Positions 50,621 through 59,494 of a stretch of DNA of 64,000 bases are shown here, piece by piece. This stretch comes from Saccharopolyspora ipomoeae (GTDB lineage: Bacteria > Actinomycetota > Actinomycetes > Mycobacteriales > Pseudonocardiaceae): assembly GCF_029952525.1 (NCBI RefSeq), contig NZ_JASAOF010000021.1, forward strand, positions 42,843 through 106,842, written 5' to 3'. The translations under genes and the position numbers were made by a program. Below the pieces are notes generated by a model, which was not told the DNA's origin, did not search any database, and was given only the letters and a program-made list of their open reading frames with translations. Numbering within the stretch: position 1 is the first letter of the stretch; each line of letters opens with the position of its first letter.

Positions 50621-52132
50621 TCACCGCAGCAGCAGCAGGTTCCACGACAGCGGCGGCAGCACAGCGCTCAGCGTCCCGCCGTCGACCGCCGCGCCTTCGA
50701 CACCGCGCGGCCGCACCCGCTCGGGCTCGGCCAGCGTGTTGCGCGCGTGCCGGTCGGGGTCGGCCAGCACCCGGTGCTCGACCACCCGCGTGCTGCCCGT
50801 CGCGCGGACGTCGGCGGTCAGCTGCAGCGGCCGGTCGGTGGCGCGGTTGACCGCGAACACCGCCACGGTGTCCTCGTCCTGCTGGACCGCGGTGGCGTGC
50901 AGCAGGTCCACCTCCCCGTACTGGGCGGTGTCGTGGCGCGTCGAGCGCGGCTCCACGCGCAGCACCCGGCCGCGCCCGTGCCGCGCGGCGTCGGCGAACG
51001 GGAAGAACGTCGTCTGCCGCCACGCCGGACCGCCCGGCTCGGTCATGATCGGCGCGATCGCGTTGACCAGCTGCGCCAGGCACGCCGCGGTGACCCGGTC
51101 GCAGTGCCGCAGCAACGTCACCAGCAGGCTCCCCACCACGACCGCGTCGGTGAGCGTGTAGTTGTCCTCCAGCAGCCGCGGCGCCACCTCCCAATCCGGT
51201 TCGGTCGCGGGATCGCGCAGCCCGCGGTACCAGACGTTCCACTCGTCGAAGGACACCTCCAGCCGCTTCGGGCTGCGCAACCGGGCGCGCACGTGGTCGC
51301 AGGTGGCCACGACGGAGTCGATGAAGTGCTCCATGTCCTGCGCCGAGGCCAGGAAGCTGTCGACGTCGCCGTCGGACTCCTCGTAGTAGGCGTGGCAGGA
51401 GATGTGGTCGACGTGCTCGTAGGTGTGCTCCAGCACGGTGCGCTCCCACGCCGCGAACGTGGGCATCGCCGAGTTCGAGCTGCCGCAGGCGACCAGCCGC
51501 ACCCCGGGATCGACCATCCGCATCATCCGCGCCGTCTCGGCGGCGACGCGGCCGTACTCCTCGGCGGTCTTGTGCCCCATCTGCCACGGCCCGTCGAGCT
51601 CGTTGCCCAAGCACCACAGCCCGATCCCGTGCGGCCGCTCGTGACCGTGCGCGCGCCGCAGGTCCGACCACGCGGTGCCGCCGGGGTGGTTGCAGTACTC
51701 CAGCAGCTCCCGGGCCTCCATCGGCCCGCGCGTGCCCAGGTTCAGCGCCATCATCGGCTCCACCCCGGCGACCTCGGTGAACCGCATGAACTCGTTGAGC
51801 CCGAACTCGTTGGTCTCCACCGACCGCCAAGCGGGATCCAGTCGGCGCGGCCGCTCGGCGACCGGGCCGACGCCGTCCTCCCAGCGGTAGCCGGAGACGA
51901 AGTTGCCGCCCGGGTAGCGCACCAGCGTCACCCCGAGCTCGCCGATCAGGTCCAGCACGTCCTGCCGCAGCCCGTCCTCGCGCGCCGTGGGGTGGTCGGG
52001 CTCGTGGAGGCCGGTGTGCACGCAGCGGCCGAGGTGCTCGACGAACGAGCCGAACAACCTCGGGTGCACCTCGCCGATCTCGAAGGCCGGGTCGATCGTC
52101 AGGCTCGCCCGCGCGGTCTCGCCGTGGGTCAC
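50621..52132 (-). CDS. abfA: alpha-L-arabinofuranosidase, GH51
   Basis: A 503-residue glycoside hydrolase family 51 enzyme releasing terminal alpha-L-arabinofuranose from arabino-oligosaccharides. The acid/base Glu is in LWCLGNELDGPWQMG and the nucleophile Glu in VSFDEWNVWY. FGSFVEHLGRCVHTG and LVRYPGGNFVSGYRW belong to the conserved barrel, and a beta-sandwich closes the protein. No signal peptide, so it works on imported oligosaccharides. GTG 52132 has AAGGAGG 7 bases upstream. It is the last gene of the ABC operon, 12 bases after the second permease. Confidence 0.95.
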   Translation of the reverse strand: MTHGETARASLTIDPAFEIGEVHPRLFGSFVEHLGRCVHTGLHEPDHPTAREDGLRQDVLDLIGELGVTLVRYPGGNFVSGYRWEDGVGPVAERPRRLDPAWRSVETNEFGLNEFMRFTEVAGVEPMMALNLGTRGPMEARELLEYCNHPGGTAWSDLRRAHGHERPHGIGLWCLGNELDGPWQMGHKTAEEYGRVAAETARMMRMVDPGVRLVACGSSNSAMPTFAAWERTVLEHTYEHVDHISCHAYYEESDGDVDSFLASAQDMEHFIDSVVATCDHVRARLRSPKRLEVSFDEWNVWYRGLRDPATEPDWEVAPRLLEDNYTLTDAVVVGSLLVTLLRHCDRVTAACLAQLVNAIAPIMTEPGGPAWRQTTFFPFADAARHGRGRVLRVEPRSTRHDTAQYGEVDLLHATAVQQDEDTVAVFAVNRATDRPLQLTADVRATGSTRVVEHRVLADPDRHARNTLAEPERVRPRGVEGAAVDGGTLSAVLPPLSWNLLLLR

Positions 52133-52144
52133 TGTTTCCCCTCC

Positions 52145-52975
52145 TTATCGTCCCGCCAGACCGGTGTGCGCGATGCCGCGCACGATCTGGCGCTGGAACA
52201 GCACGAACAGCAGCAGCAACGGCAGGCCCGCGATGACCACGGTCGCCATCACCTCGGCGTAGCGGACGCCGTAGCTGCCCTGGACCGTGGCCAGTCCCAC
52301 GGGCAGCGTCATCGTGGCCGGGTCGGCGGTGACGATGAACGGCCACAGGAAGTTGTTCCACGTCGTGATGAACGTGAAGATCGCGACGGCGGCCAGCACC
52401 GGGCGCGACAGCGGCAGCACGATCCGCCAGTAGATCCGCCACCGGCTCGCCCCGTCGACGATCGCGGCCTCCTCCAGCTCGCGCGGCACGCCGTCGAAGA
52501 ACACCTTGAGGATGTAGACCATCGCGGGCAGCACCACCTGCGGCAGGATCACGCCCCACGGGGTATCGACCAGGCCCAGGAACACCATCTCGTCGAACAG
52601 CGGCACGATCAGCACCTCGGCCGGGACCAGCACGCCCGCGACGACGAACGCGAGAAGCGCTCTGCGGCCCCGGAAATCGGTGCGGGAGAACCCGTAGGCG
52701 GCGGTGCTCGCCAGCAGCACCACCAGCACCGTCACCGTCCCGGCGGTGAACACGCTGTTGAGCAACCAGACCCAGATGTCGGGGGTCGACAGCACGCTGC
52801 GGTAGGCCTCGACGGTGAACTCGCTGGGCAGCCACCGCAGCGGGACCTCGGTGGTCTCCGACTCGGGTTTGAGCGAGGTCAGCAGGGTCCAGGCGAACGG
52901 CAGCGCCCACAGCGCGGCGAGCGCCACCGTCGCCAGCGCGAGAACCGCTGTGCCCCAGCGGAACCGGTCAGACAT
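52145..52975 (-). CDS. carbohydrate ABC transporter permease (CUT1, MalG-like)
   Basis: A 276-residue permease with six transmembrane helices. The EAA loop is ELEEAAIVDGASRWRIYWRI, followed by VLPLSRPVLAAVAIFTF. The extracytoplasmic N-terminal part WLPSEFTVEAYRSVL is typical of MalG/AraQ-type subunits. It overlaps the other permease gene by 8 bases, so synthesis is coupled. Confidence 0.94.
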   Translation of the reverse strand: MSDRFRWGTAVLALATVALAALWALPFAWTLLTSLKPESETTEVPLRWLPSEFTVEAYRSVLSTPDIWVWLLNSVFTAGTVTVLVVLLASTAAYGFSRTDFRGRRALLAFVVAGVLVPAEVLIVPLFDEMVFLGLVDTPWGVILPQVVLPAMVYILKVFFDGVPRELEEAAIVDGASRWRIYWRIVLPLSRPVLAAVAIFTFITTWNNFLWPFIVTADPATMTLPVGLATVQGSYGVRYAEVMATVVIAGLPLLLLFVLFQRQIVRGIAHTGLAGR

Positions 52976-53852
52976 GGGTGCCTCCCGCGGCTCGGCGGCG
53001 CTGGACGCTGAAGTGCGCGAGGGTGACCAGCAGGATCGCGGCGAAGAACACGTAGGAGATCGCCGAGGCGTAGCCGGTTCGGTAGTGGGTGAAGCCGGAT
53101 TCGTAGATGTACTGCAGGATCGGGCGCGTGCTGTGCTGCGGCCCGCCGTTGGTGATCAGGTAGAACTGGTCGAAGACCTTCAGCGAGGCCAAGACCTGCA
53201 ACACCGCGATCAGTCCTGTCGTGGGCCGCAGCATCGGCAGCGTGATGTGCCACAGCTGCCGCCACGCCCCGGCCCCGTCGAGCGACGAGGACTCGTAGAG
53301 GTCGTCCGGGATCGCCTGCAGCGCCGCCAGGTACAGCAGGAAGTTGAAGCCCACGGTCCACCACACCGTGGCCACCACGACGCCGAGCATCGCCGCGACC
53401 GGGTGCGACAGCCAGCCCATCGGCCCGATCCCGAACCAGGACAGCATCGAGTCGGCCAGCCCGAACTCCGGCTGGTAGATCCACACGAAGATCAGCGCGA
53501 TCGCCGACGACGGCAGCACGTAGGGCGCGAAGAACGCCAGCCGCCACAACCAGCGGGCCGGTGCCAGGTGGTGCGTCAGCAGCGCCATCACCAGCCCGAC
53601 CAGGATCAGCGGGGGAGTGCCGGCGGCGGTGAAACCGACCGTCACGCCGAACGACCGCCACATCGCCGGATCGGTGAGCGCCTCGGCGAAGTTCGCCAGG
53701 CCGACGAAGTCGGCGTCCCCGGAGGTCAGGGCGGCGTCGGTGAGAGCGGTGATCAGACCCATCCCGAGCGGGATGACGAGGAACAGCAAGTAGGCGGTGA
53801 GGAAGGGCATCACGAACGCGAGCCCCGAACCACCGAGGTTGTGCCTGGCCAT
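52968..53852 (-). CDS. carbohydrate ABC transporter permease (CUT1, MalF-like)
   Basis: A 294-residue permease with six transmembrane helices: FVMPFLTAYLLFLVIPLGMG, WRLAFFAPYVLPSSAIALIF, and the EAA loop DLYESSSLDGAGAWRQLWHI. FYLITNGGPQHSTRPILQYI is characteristic of MalF/AraP-type sugar permeases. ATG 53852 lies 16 bases after the binding-protein stop. No ATPase gene is present, so a shared ATPase of the MsiK type is expected elsewhere. Confidence 0.94.
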   Translation of the reverse strand: MARHNLGGSGLAFVMPFLTAYLLFLVIPLGMGLITALTDAALTSGDADFVGLANFAEALTDPAMWRSFGVTVGFTAAGTPPLILVGLVMALLTHHLAPARWLWRLAFFAPYVLPSSAIALIFVWIYQPEFGLADSMLSWFGIGPMGWLSHPVAAMLGVVVATVWWTVGFNFLLYLAALQAIPDDLYESSSLDGAGAWRQLWHITLPMLRPTTGLIAVLQVLASLKVFDQFYLITNGGPQHSTRPILQYIYESGFTHYRTGYASAISYVFFAAILLVTLAHFSVQRRRAAGGTHV

Positions 53853-53868
53853 GTGCGGGAACCTCCGT

Positions 53869-55164
53869 TCAGGCCGTGGGGTTCGGGGTGGCGAGCAGGT
53901 CGTCGACGACCTGCCGGATCTGCGACACCGCGCGCGGCACGGCGAGCCGGCCGTCCATCGCCGGGCCGAGCACGGAGTTCATCTCGGTCCACAGGCGTGA
54001 GCCGGAACCTGCGAACCACACGTCCGGGTCCAGCTGCACGTCGTCGATGACCGACCGGTACTCGGACTGCGGTTGCATGTCGGCGTAGGCCCGGCTGCGG
54101 TTGACCGGGAGGTAGGCCGGGATGTGGCCGCCCTCGGCCCACGCGAGGCTGTCGCGCAGCAGCGCGGCGACGAGGTCGTAGACCCGCAGGTGGTCCTCGT
54201 CGCTTCGGTCCCGGTGGGGCAGGACGAAGGCGTGCGAGTCGGCCTCGGCGAGCGCGCGGCCGAACACCGCCGGGAACCGGGTCATGCTGAAGGGCATCCC
54301 GGATTCGAGGAACGTCTGCACCTCCCACTCGCCGTACCAGAAGAACCCCGCCCGCCCGCTGCTGAACAGCGCGATCGCGCCGTCACCGTCCAGCCCGCCG
54401 GTGGCCAGGCCGTCGCCGTGCAGGCCCTGGACGAAGTCGAGGACGGTGGCGACCTTGCGGTCGTCGACGGCCGACCGGGTGCCGTCGGGGGTGATCAGGT
54501 CGCCGCCGAGCTGCCGGTAGAGGCTCCAGAACAACCGCCAGGGGCCGACGCCGTCGCCGGTCGTCTCCAGCAGCAGCCCGCTGTCCCCGGTGACCTGCTT
54601 GGCCCTGCGCAGCGCGTCCCGCACGGCCTCGGGCCCGCGCAGCGGGCGGAACCGGCCGTGCTCGTCGAGCAGTCCGGCCTCCCGGCAGACGTCGGTGTTG
54701 TGGTATTGCACCACCGGGTGGGTGTCGAGCGGGACGGCGAAGAGCCTGCCGCCGTGGTGCGAGCGGTTCCAGAGCCCGGCCGGGAAGTGATCGGGCTCGA
54801 TCCCCTTCTCCCGCAGCAGGTCCGGGCGCAGCTCGTCGATCAGCCCGCCCGGCGCGAACGCCGGCAACCGGCCCAGGTGCAGGATCGCCAGGTCGGGCGC
54901 CCGCTCGGCGGCCCCGGCCATCGCGAGCTTGGTGTAGTACCGGTCGCCCCACTCCAGCGTGACGTCCCGGAGCGCGACGTCGGGATGCGCGGCCCGGTAG
55001 CGGGCCAGCATCGCCTTCATCGTGTCCCCGTCGCCCCCGGCGAAGAGGTTCCAGTACCGCAGTTCGCGCTCCCCGCGCGGCACCCCGCACCCGCCGGCCA
55101 GCCCGGCGCACCCCAGTGCGGCCCCTGCCAGCAGCGTTCTGCGGCTCAGCCCTGGTCCACCCAC
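53869..55164 (-). CDS. extracellular sugar-binding lipoprotein of the ABC transporter
   Basis: A 431-residue solute-binding protein. The N-terminus LSRRTLLAGAALGCAGLAGG followed by Cys combines a twin-arginine-like pair with a lipobox, so it is exported (possibly by Tat) and lipid-anchored. The binding domain starts ELRYWNLFAGGDGDTMKAML, the cluster B signature. The linked GH51 enzyme suggests arabino-oligosaccharides as ligands. Divergent from the CobW gene across 166 bases. Confidence 0.92.
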   Translation of the reverse strand: MGGPGLSRRTLLAGAALGCAGLAGGCGVPRGERELRYWNLFAGGDGDTMKAMLARYRAAHPDVALRDVTLEWGDRYYTKLAMAGAAERAPDLAILHLGRLPAFAPGGLIDELRPDLLREKGIEPDHFPAGLWNRSHHGGRLFAVPLDTHPVVQYHNTDVCREAGLLDEHGRFRPLRGPEAVRDALRRAKQVTGDSGLLLETTGDGVGPWRLFWSLYRQLGGDLITPDGTRSAVDDRKVATVLDFVQGLHGDGLATGGLDGDGAIALFSSGRAGFFWYGEWEVQTFLESGMPFSMTRFPAVFGRALAEADSHAFVLPHRDRSDEDHLRVYDLVAALLRDSLAWAEGGHIPAYLPVNRSRAYADMQPQSEYRSVIDDVQLDPDVWFAGSGSRLWTEMNSVLGPAMDGRLAVPRAVSQIRQVVDDLLATPNPTA

Positions 55165-55330
55165 GAATCCACCTCCGAGACAGCGGTGTCCGGATGTACG
55201 GGATTTCGAACATTGTCCGATTGAGGTCGCGGTTGAAGCTAGAGGTGCGGTGCGGGCCGGGTCAATCGGCCGGTCGGGCGGCGCGTGCGAGGATGGCGCA
55301 GGTGAGCGAGGTGTCGATCTGGGGGAGACG

Positions 55331-56392
55331 GTGACGGCGCGGATTCCGGTGGTCGTGCTGGCGGGCTACTTGGGCTCGGGCAAGACGACCCTGCTCAACC
55401 ACCTGCTGCGGAACGACGACGGGCGCCGCATCGGTGTGCTGGTCAACGACTTCGGCAGCATCAACGTCGACGCGATGAACGTCGCCGGGCAGGTCGACGC
55501 GACGGTGTCGCTGGAGAACGGCTGCCTGTGCTGCGCGGTCGACGCCGAGGGCGTGGACCGGATGCTGGAGAAGCTGGCCCACCCGGGCGCGCCGCTGGAC
55601 GCGATCGTGATCGAGGCCAGCGGCATCGCCGAGCCCGCCCAGCTGGTCCGGATGGTGCTGTCCTCGCAGAACCCGGGCATCGAGTTCGGCGGGCTGGTGG
55701 AGGTCGTCGACGCCGCCGAGTTCGACGACAGCCGCGCCCGGCATCCCGAGCTCGACGACCACGTGCGGCTCGCCGACCTGGTGGTGGTCAACAAGATCGA
55801 CCGGGTGGACGAGGCCGAGCGGGACCGGGTGATCGGGGAGGTCCGCGAGCTCGCCGAGGGTGCCGTGCTGGCCACCGAGCGCGGCCGGATCTCGCCGGGA
55901 ATCCTGTTCGACGACCCCGCGATCCGCGACGCCGGTGGCGCTCGGCAGCTGTCGTTCGCGGACCTGGACGACCACGACGACGACCACGGCCACCACATGC
56001 ACGCCGTCTACGAGTCGATGGAGTTCACCACCGACCGGCCGCTGAACCCGACGGCGTTCCTGGCCTTCCTCAAGGAGCGCAGCCGGGGCGTCTACCGCAT
56101 CAAGGGCCCGATCGACTTCGGAGCCTCGGGCGAGGGCCGCTGCTTCCAGTTCCACGCGGTCGGCGTCTACGCCGCCTTCGAGACGACCCGCTGGAAGGGC
56201 TCCCGCTCGACCAGCCTCGTCCTCATCGGCACCGACCTCGACCCCTCGAACCTCCGCGCCCGTCTCGAATCCTGCATCGACCCGACTCCGGACGCCGTCG
56301 ACCGCATGGGCGTCCTCAACCTCGCACGGCACCTGGAGGACGACGGTCCTTCCTCGAACCATCCGGACAAATGGGACGACGAGGCCGGCTGA
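55331..56392 (+). CDS. CobW/COG0523-family GTP-dependent metallochaperone
   Basis: A 353-residue G3E GTPase. Walker A is GYLGSGKTTLLNHLL, the metal-binding CxCC is ENGCLCCAV, the switch has EASGIAEPAQL, and NKID gives guanine specificity. A His/Asp-rich stretch (DDHDDDHGHHMHAV, residues ~213-227) could bind Zn or another metal. The C-terminal CobW_C domain follows. GTG 55331 is close behind GGGGGAG. It delivers a metal, often zinc, to a client enzyme. No Zur box is recognisable. Its last codons overlap a family-A inverted repeat. Confidence 0.9.
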   Translation: MTARIPVVVLAGYLGSGKTTLLNHLLRNDDGRRIGVLVNDFGSINVDAMNVAGQVDATVSLENGCLCCAVDAEGVDRMLEKLAHPGAPLDAIVIEASGIAEPAQLVRMVLSSQNPGIEFGGLVEVVDAAEFDDSRARHPELDDHVRLADLVVVNKIDRVDEAERDRVIGEVRELAEGAVLATERGRISPGILFDDPAIRDAGGARQLSFADLDDHDDDHGHHMHAVYESMEFTTDRPLNPTAFLAFLKERSRGVYRIKGPIDFGASGEGRCFQFHAVGVYAAFETTRWKGSRSTSLVLIGTDLDPSNLRARLESCIDPTPDAVDRMGVLNLARHLEDDGPSSNHPDKWDDEAG

Positions 56393-56406
56393 TTCGAGGA
56401 AAAACC
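56345..56406. repeat. family-A inverted repeat, copy 2, overlapping the CobW stop
   Basis: GGTCCTTCCTCGAA (56345-56358) and TTCGAGGAAAAACC (56393-56406) pair at 12 of 14 positions with a 34-base centre, matching copy 1 at 42403-42462 in arm sequence and loop length. The left arm lies inside the coding sequence (codons for GPSSN), the right arm just after the stop. It probably terminates the CobW transcript. Confidence 0.65.
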
Positions 56407-56916
56407 GCCCCCAGCCGAGCGCTCAACCCCGAAGGGACCACCCACGTGCGGCCGCAGCGCCCCGCACGCCTCCGAGCCCGGCGCCGACCCGTGCACCAGT
56501 ACCAACCAACGGCTGATCTCCGATGTGGACACCGCGCCGAAAACCCGGACATGATCGGGTTAGTCGGTCCAGACCGCTCCACGGGGTTGGAGCAGGCGCA
56601 TTGCCCGGTGCGCGAAATCGTGCAAGTCGATGACGATCCCGCGCGGTTCCCACCTGATCGAGGGGAACCCGCGGTCATCTCCACGGGAACTGCCGGTGCG
56701 TGGTCGGGTTTGTGCGGTGTGCGACCTTTCAGGACGATAGGTACTCTCGCGTTCACCGTCGGTTGAGCTCACAACCGCTGTCGTTCCGCTGCGGGAACGC
56801 GGGCCGGAGGCCGGTCTCCCCACCGGTGCCCGCCTCCTGGGTGCGCGCGGAACGAACTCCTGTTCCTCCGGGGCGCGGGCGAACGCGCCTGTAGATCCGG
56901 CATCGAGGGGGTAGTG
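56407..56916. other. 510-bp intergenic region before the STAS gene
   Basis: No gene is supported. Minus-strand frames at 56423-56823 are open but have no recognisable family or start context. It should contain the promoter of the STAS-domain operon. I could not identify a convincing SigB/SigF-type promoter in it. Confidence 0.4.
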
Positions 56917-57324
56917 GTGGCCAACGCCGACCTTCCGGGACCGGTGCCGCCGCAGCGGGGCGGCTCCTCGCCCGCGACGGGACCGGTGTCCGGGGCGTTG
57001 CGGGTTCGCGTGTTCGAGCCCGGCGAGGGCGTGGCGGTCGTGCAGGTCGACGGTGAGCTGGACCTCGCCGCCCGCGATCTGCTCACCGGCCCCCTCGCCG
57101 AGCGGTTGGCGAGCGCGGTGACCGTGCTGGTGCTCGACCTCTCCCGCGTCACCTTCATCAACTCCGACGGCGTCACCGCGCTGGTCGAGGCGCGCCGCGT
57201 CGCCCAGCAGCGGCGCACCGAGCTGGTGCTGGTCTCGTCCGGCGTCGTCGACCGGCTGCTGCGGCTGCTGGATCTCACCGGCCGCTTCAGCTACGCGGCC
57301 CGTCAGGAGTTGCCCGCCCGATGA
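56917..57324 (+). CDS. STAS-domain anti-sigma-factor antagonist-like protein
   Basis: About 135 residues. A disordered Pro/Gly-rich N-terminus (~28 residues) precedes a STAS domain: VAVVQVDGELDLAARDLL, VLVLDLSRVTFINSDGVTAL (the phosphorylatable Ser in NSDG) and LDLTGRF. It would be switched by an anti-sigma kinase such as RsbW, none of which is encoded nearby. GTG 56917 gives better spacing (6) from GAGGGG than GTG 56914. Overlaps the next gene by ATGA if that gene starts at 57321. Confidence 0.88.
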   Translation: MANADLPGPVPPQRGGSSPATGPVSGALRVRVFEPGEGVAVVQVDGELDLAARDLLTGPLAERLASAVTVLVLDLSRVTFINSDGVTALVEARRVAQQRRTELVLVSSGVVDRLLRLLDLTGRFSYAARQELPAR

Positions 57325-58541
57325 GTCATCCTGGGGAGACCGTCGAGAGGAGGAACATGGGCGAGCAGGACACCGACTCCGAGCACGAGGACGCCGAAGC
57401 GTTCGAAACGGAACACGGCGGCGAGGAGTCGCAGGAGGGCGAGCGGCTCGCCGAGCGCGGAGAGCCCGAGTCCGGCACCCCGGACCGGCGGCTCGGGCTG
57501 ATCGCCGATCCGGACATGCCCGAGCAGGTCACCCGCCGCCTGGCCGACGATCTTCCCGAACTGCTCGGCGAACAGCACTCGTGGGCGGTCGAGGTCGACG
57601 TCGATCCGGTGACCGCGGGCAGGCACAGCACCCGCGACATCCTGGCCTCCACGCGCGAGCGGATGGGCGAGCACGACTGGGACCACGCCATCTGCCTGAC
57701 CGACCTGCCGGTGCGCGCCAACGGACGTCCGGTGGTCGCCGAGACCGACCTGGAGGGCGGGGTGGCCGTGGTGTCGCTGCCCGCGCTCGGCGGCACCGGC
57801 GTCTACCGGCGGGCCCGGCGGGTCGTGCTGCAGATCGTCGACGAGCTCACCGGCCGCAGCGGCGGCGGTGGGAACCGCTACGGGCTGGACAACGCGGTGT
57901 CCCGGCTCCTGGCTCCGGTGGTGCGGCACGAGCTCGGCGGCGAGCAGGAGGTCGACGTCCGCTACAGCACCACCCGCAGGCGCGGGCGGCTGCGGCTGCT
58001 CAGCGGCATGGTGCGCTCGAACCAGCCCGCCCAGCTGGTGTTCGGGCTGCGCAGCGCGCTGGCGGCGGCCGTGGCCACCAGTGCCTTCGGGTTGTCGTCG
58101 AGCACCATCTGGCAGATCGGCGACCAGCTGGGGGTGTTCCGGCAGATCATCGCCGGGCTCGTGTCGGTGGTGCTGCTGGTGCTGTGGTTGATCACCGCGC
58201 ACGGGTTGTGGGAGAAGCGGCGCAGCGGTGGCGACCGCGAGCAGGTGCTGCTGTACAACACCTCCACGGTCGCCACGCTGACCATCGGGGTCGGCGTGAT
58301 GTACGTCGGGCTGTTCGCGATCAACCTCGCCGTGGCGCTGTTCATCGTCCCGCCGAACCTGCTGGCCAGCAGCCTCGGCCATCCCGCCGACTTCACCCGC
58401 TACCTCGCCCTGGCGTGGGGTTTCACCACGATGGGCGTGATCGCGGGAGCGTTGGGCTCCAGCCTGGAATCAGACCGCGCCGTCCGCCAGGCCGCCTACG
58501 GCTACCGCGAGGAACAGCGCCGCAGCGAACAGGTGCACTGA
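57321..58541 (+). CDS. hypothetical membrane protein with soluble N-terminal domain
   Basis: A 406-residue protein (394 if translation starts at ATG 57357, which has AGGAGG close upstream). Residues ~14-55 are acidic and Glu-rich. Residues ~56-215 form a soluble alpha/beta domain (RLGLIADPDMPEQVTRRLAD ... WDHAICLTDLPV), and four transmembrane helices follow in 240-390. It ends in a basic/polar tail. I recognise no named family. The start overlapping the STAS gene suggests a linked stress or envelope function, but nothing in the sequence proves it. Confidence 0.75.
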   Translation: MSHPGETVERRNMGEQDTDSEHEDAEAFETEHGGEESQEGERLAERGEPESGTPDRRLGLIADPDMPEQVTRRLADDLPELLGEQHSWAVEVDVDPVTAGRHSTRDILASTRERMGEHDWDHAICLTDLPVRANGRPVVAETDLEGGVAVVSLPALGGTGVYRRARRVVLQIVDELTGRSGGGGNRYGLDNAVSRLLAPVVRHELGGEQEVDVRYSTTRRRGRLRLLSGMVRSNQPAQLVFGLRSALAAAVATSAFGLSSSTIWQIGDQLGVFRQIIAGLVSVVLLVLWLITAHGLWEKRRSGGDREQVLLYNTSTVATLTIGVGVMYVGLFAINLAVALFIVPPNLLASSLGHPADFTRYLALAWGFTTMGVIAGALGSSLESDRAVRQAAYGYREEQRRSEQVH

Positions 58542-58561
58542 CGAACCGTCGAGGACTCGCT

Positions 58562-58640
58562 TTGCGTGGCGGTGCGGGTGGGGAACCCGAGCGCCTCCGT
58601 GGTCTCCGTGCGCCGCTCCTGATGCATGCCGATGCACGGC
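58562..58640. repeat. family-C repeat, copy 2
   Basis: Shares the block TTGCGTGGCGGTGCGGGT with copy 1 (TTGCTTGGCGGTGCGGGT, 22066-22083) and the hairpin TGCAT-gccg-ATGCA (58622-58635), equivalent to TGTAT-gccg-ATACA in copy 1. One base pair changes from T-A to C-G with pairing kept, which argues for a conserved structure. Sits between convergent genes. Confidence 0.65.
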
Positions 58641-58666
58641 GTCACGGCGTGCTCGCCACGAAGGTG

Positions 58667-59494
58667 CTAGAGCCGGGCGAGTTGCTTCTGTCGCCAGCGT
58701 TCCGTGCCTTCGACGTCGTTGAAGGTGAAGATGTGGAAGCCGGTGATCGCGTTGGCGGGTTGGAGGATCTGGTCGGACAGGGCGTTGACGAGCTTGTCCG
58801 GGCGGTAGCCGCTGGGCAGGAAGAACCGCCAGAACATCGCCGACTGCTTGGCCAGGAACCGGGCCGACTGGCCCAGTCCCAGCCCTGCGGAGACGCGGAT
58901 CAGCTTCTGCCGGTTGACGCTGCCCGGGATGCCCACCCGGACCGGTGTCGGGATGCCGTCGGCGTGCAGGCGGGTGGCCCAGTCGACGGTCGTGGACGGG
59001 GTGAAGCAGAGCTGCGTGACGATCTCGTGGGCGTGATCGGCCTTGCGCCGCAACGCTTCCGAGATCACCGCGTCCGGGATCGTGCCGTGGCCCTCCGGGT
59101 AGCCGGCGATGCCGAGGTGCCCGAAGTCGTGCCCGGCCTCGGCCAGGGCGAGCAGCAGGCTCTCGGCGTCGGGGAACTCCCCGGCGGGTTCGGCGGCGTC
59201 CCCGCCGACGACGAACAGCCGCCGCACACCCGATTCCAGCAGCCGCGCGGCGATGTCGTCGAGCTCCGCGCGGTCGCGCACCAGGCGGGCCGCCAGGTGC
59301 GGGGCGGCGGTGTAGCCGTTCTTGCTGAGCCGCACCGCCAGGTCCAGCGTCGGTTCCAGGCCACGGGCCTCGGTGGTGGTGACGGTCAGCGGCACGTCGC
59401 AGGGCACGTGCGCGAGCACCTTCTCCTCGGTGCTGCGGAACGGCAGCACCTCGTAGGAGGCGTTGCGCAGCGCCGCCGCCAGCGCCGCGCTCAC
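58667..59494 (-). CDS. methylenetetrahydrofolate reductase-like protein
   Basis: A 275-residue TIM-barrel protein of the MetF superfamily: VLPFRSTEEKVLAHVPCDVP, LTVTTTEARGLEP (family 'TxxP/S' region), PHLAARLVRDRAEL, LFVVGGDAAEP, HLGIAGYPEGH and TQLCFTPSTTVDWATRL. It should reduce 5,10-methylene-THF to 5-methyl-THF or do a related step. GTG 59494 overlaps the MBL-fold stop by 4 bases (GTGA). Downstream of sarcosine oxidase, it could consume the methylene-THF that enzyme makes. Confidence 0.85.
   Translation of the reverse strand: MSAALAAALRNASYEVLPFRSTEEKVLAHVPCDVPLTVTTTEARGLEPTLDLAVRLSKNGYTAAPHLAARLVRDRAELDDIAARLLESGVRRLFVVGGDAAEPAGEFPDAESLLLALAEAGHDFGHLGIAGYPEGHGTIPDAVISEALRRKADHAHEIVTQLCFTPSTTVDWATRLHADGIPTPVRVGIPGSVNRQKLIRVSAGLGLGQSARFLAKQSAMFWRFFLPSGYRPDKLVNALSDQILQPANAITGFHIFTFNDVEGTERWRQKQLARL

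Noticed and set aside
56423..56823. Minus-strand open frames between the CobW and STAS genes
   Set aside because: No start context or similarity. One has a protein-like end, but the evidence is too thin to call.
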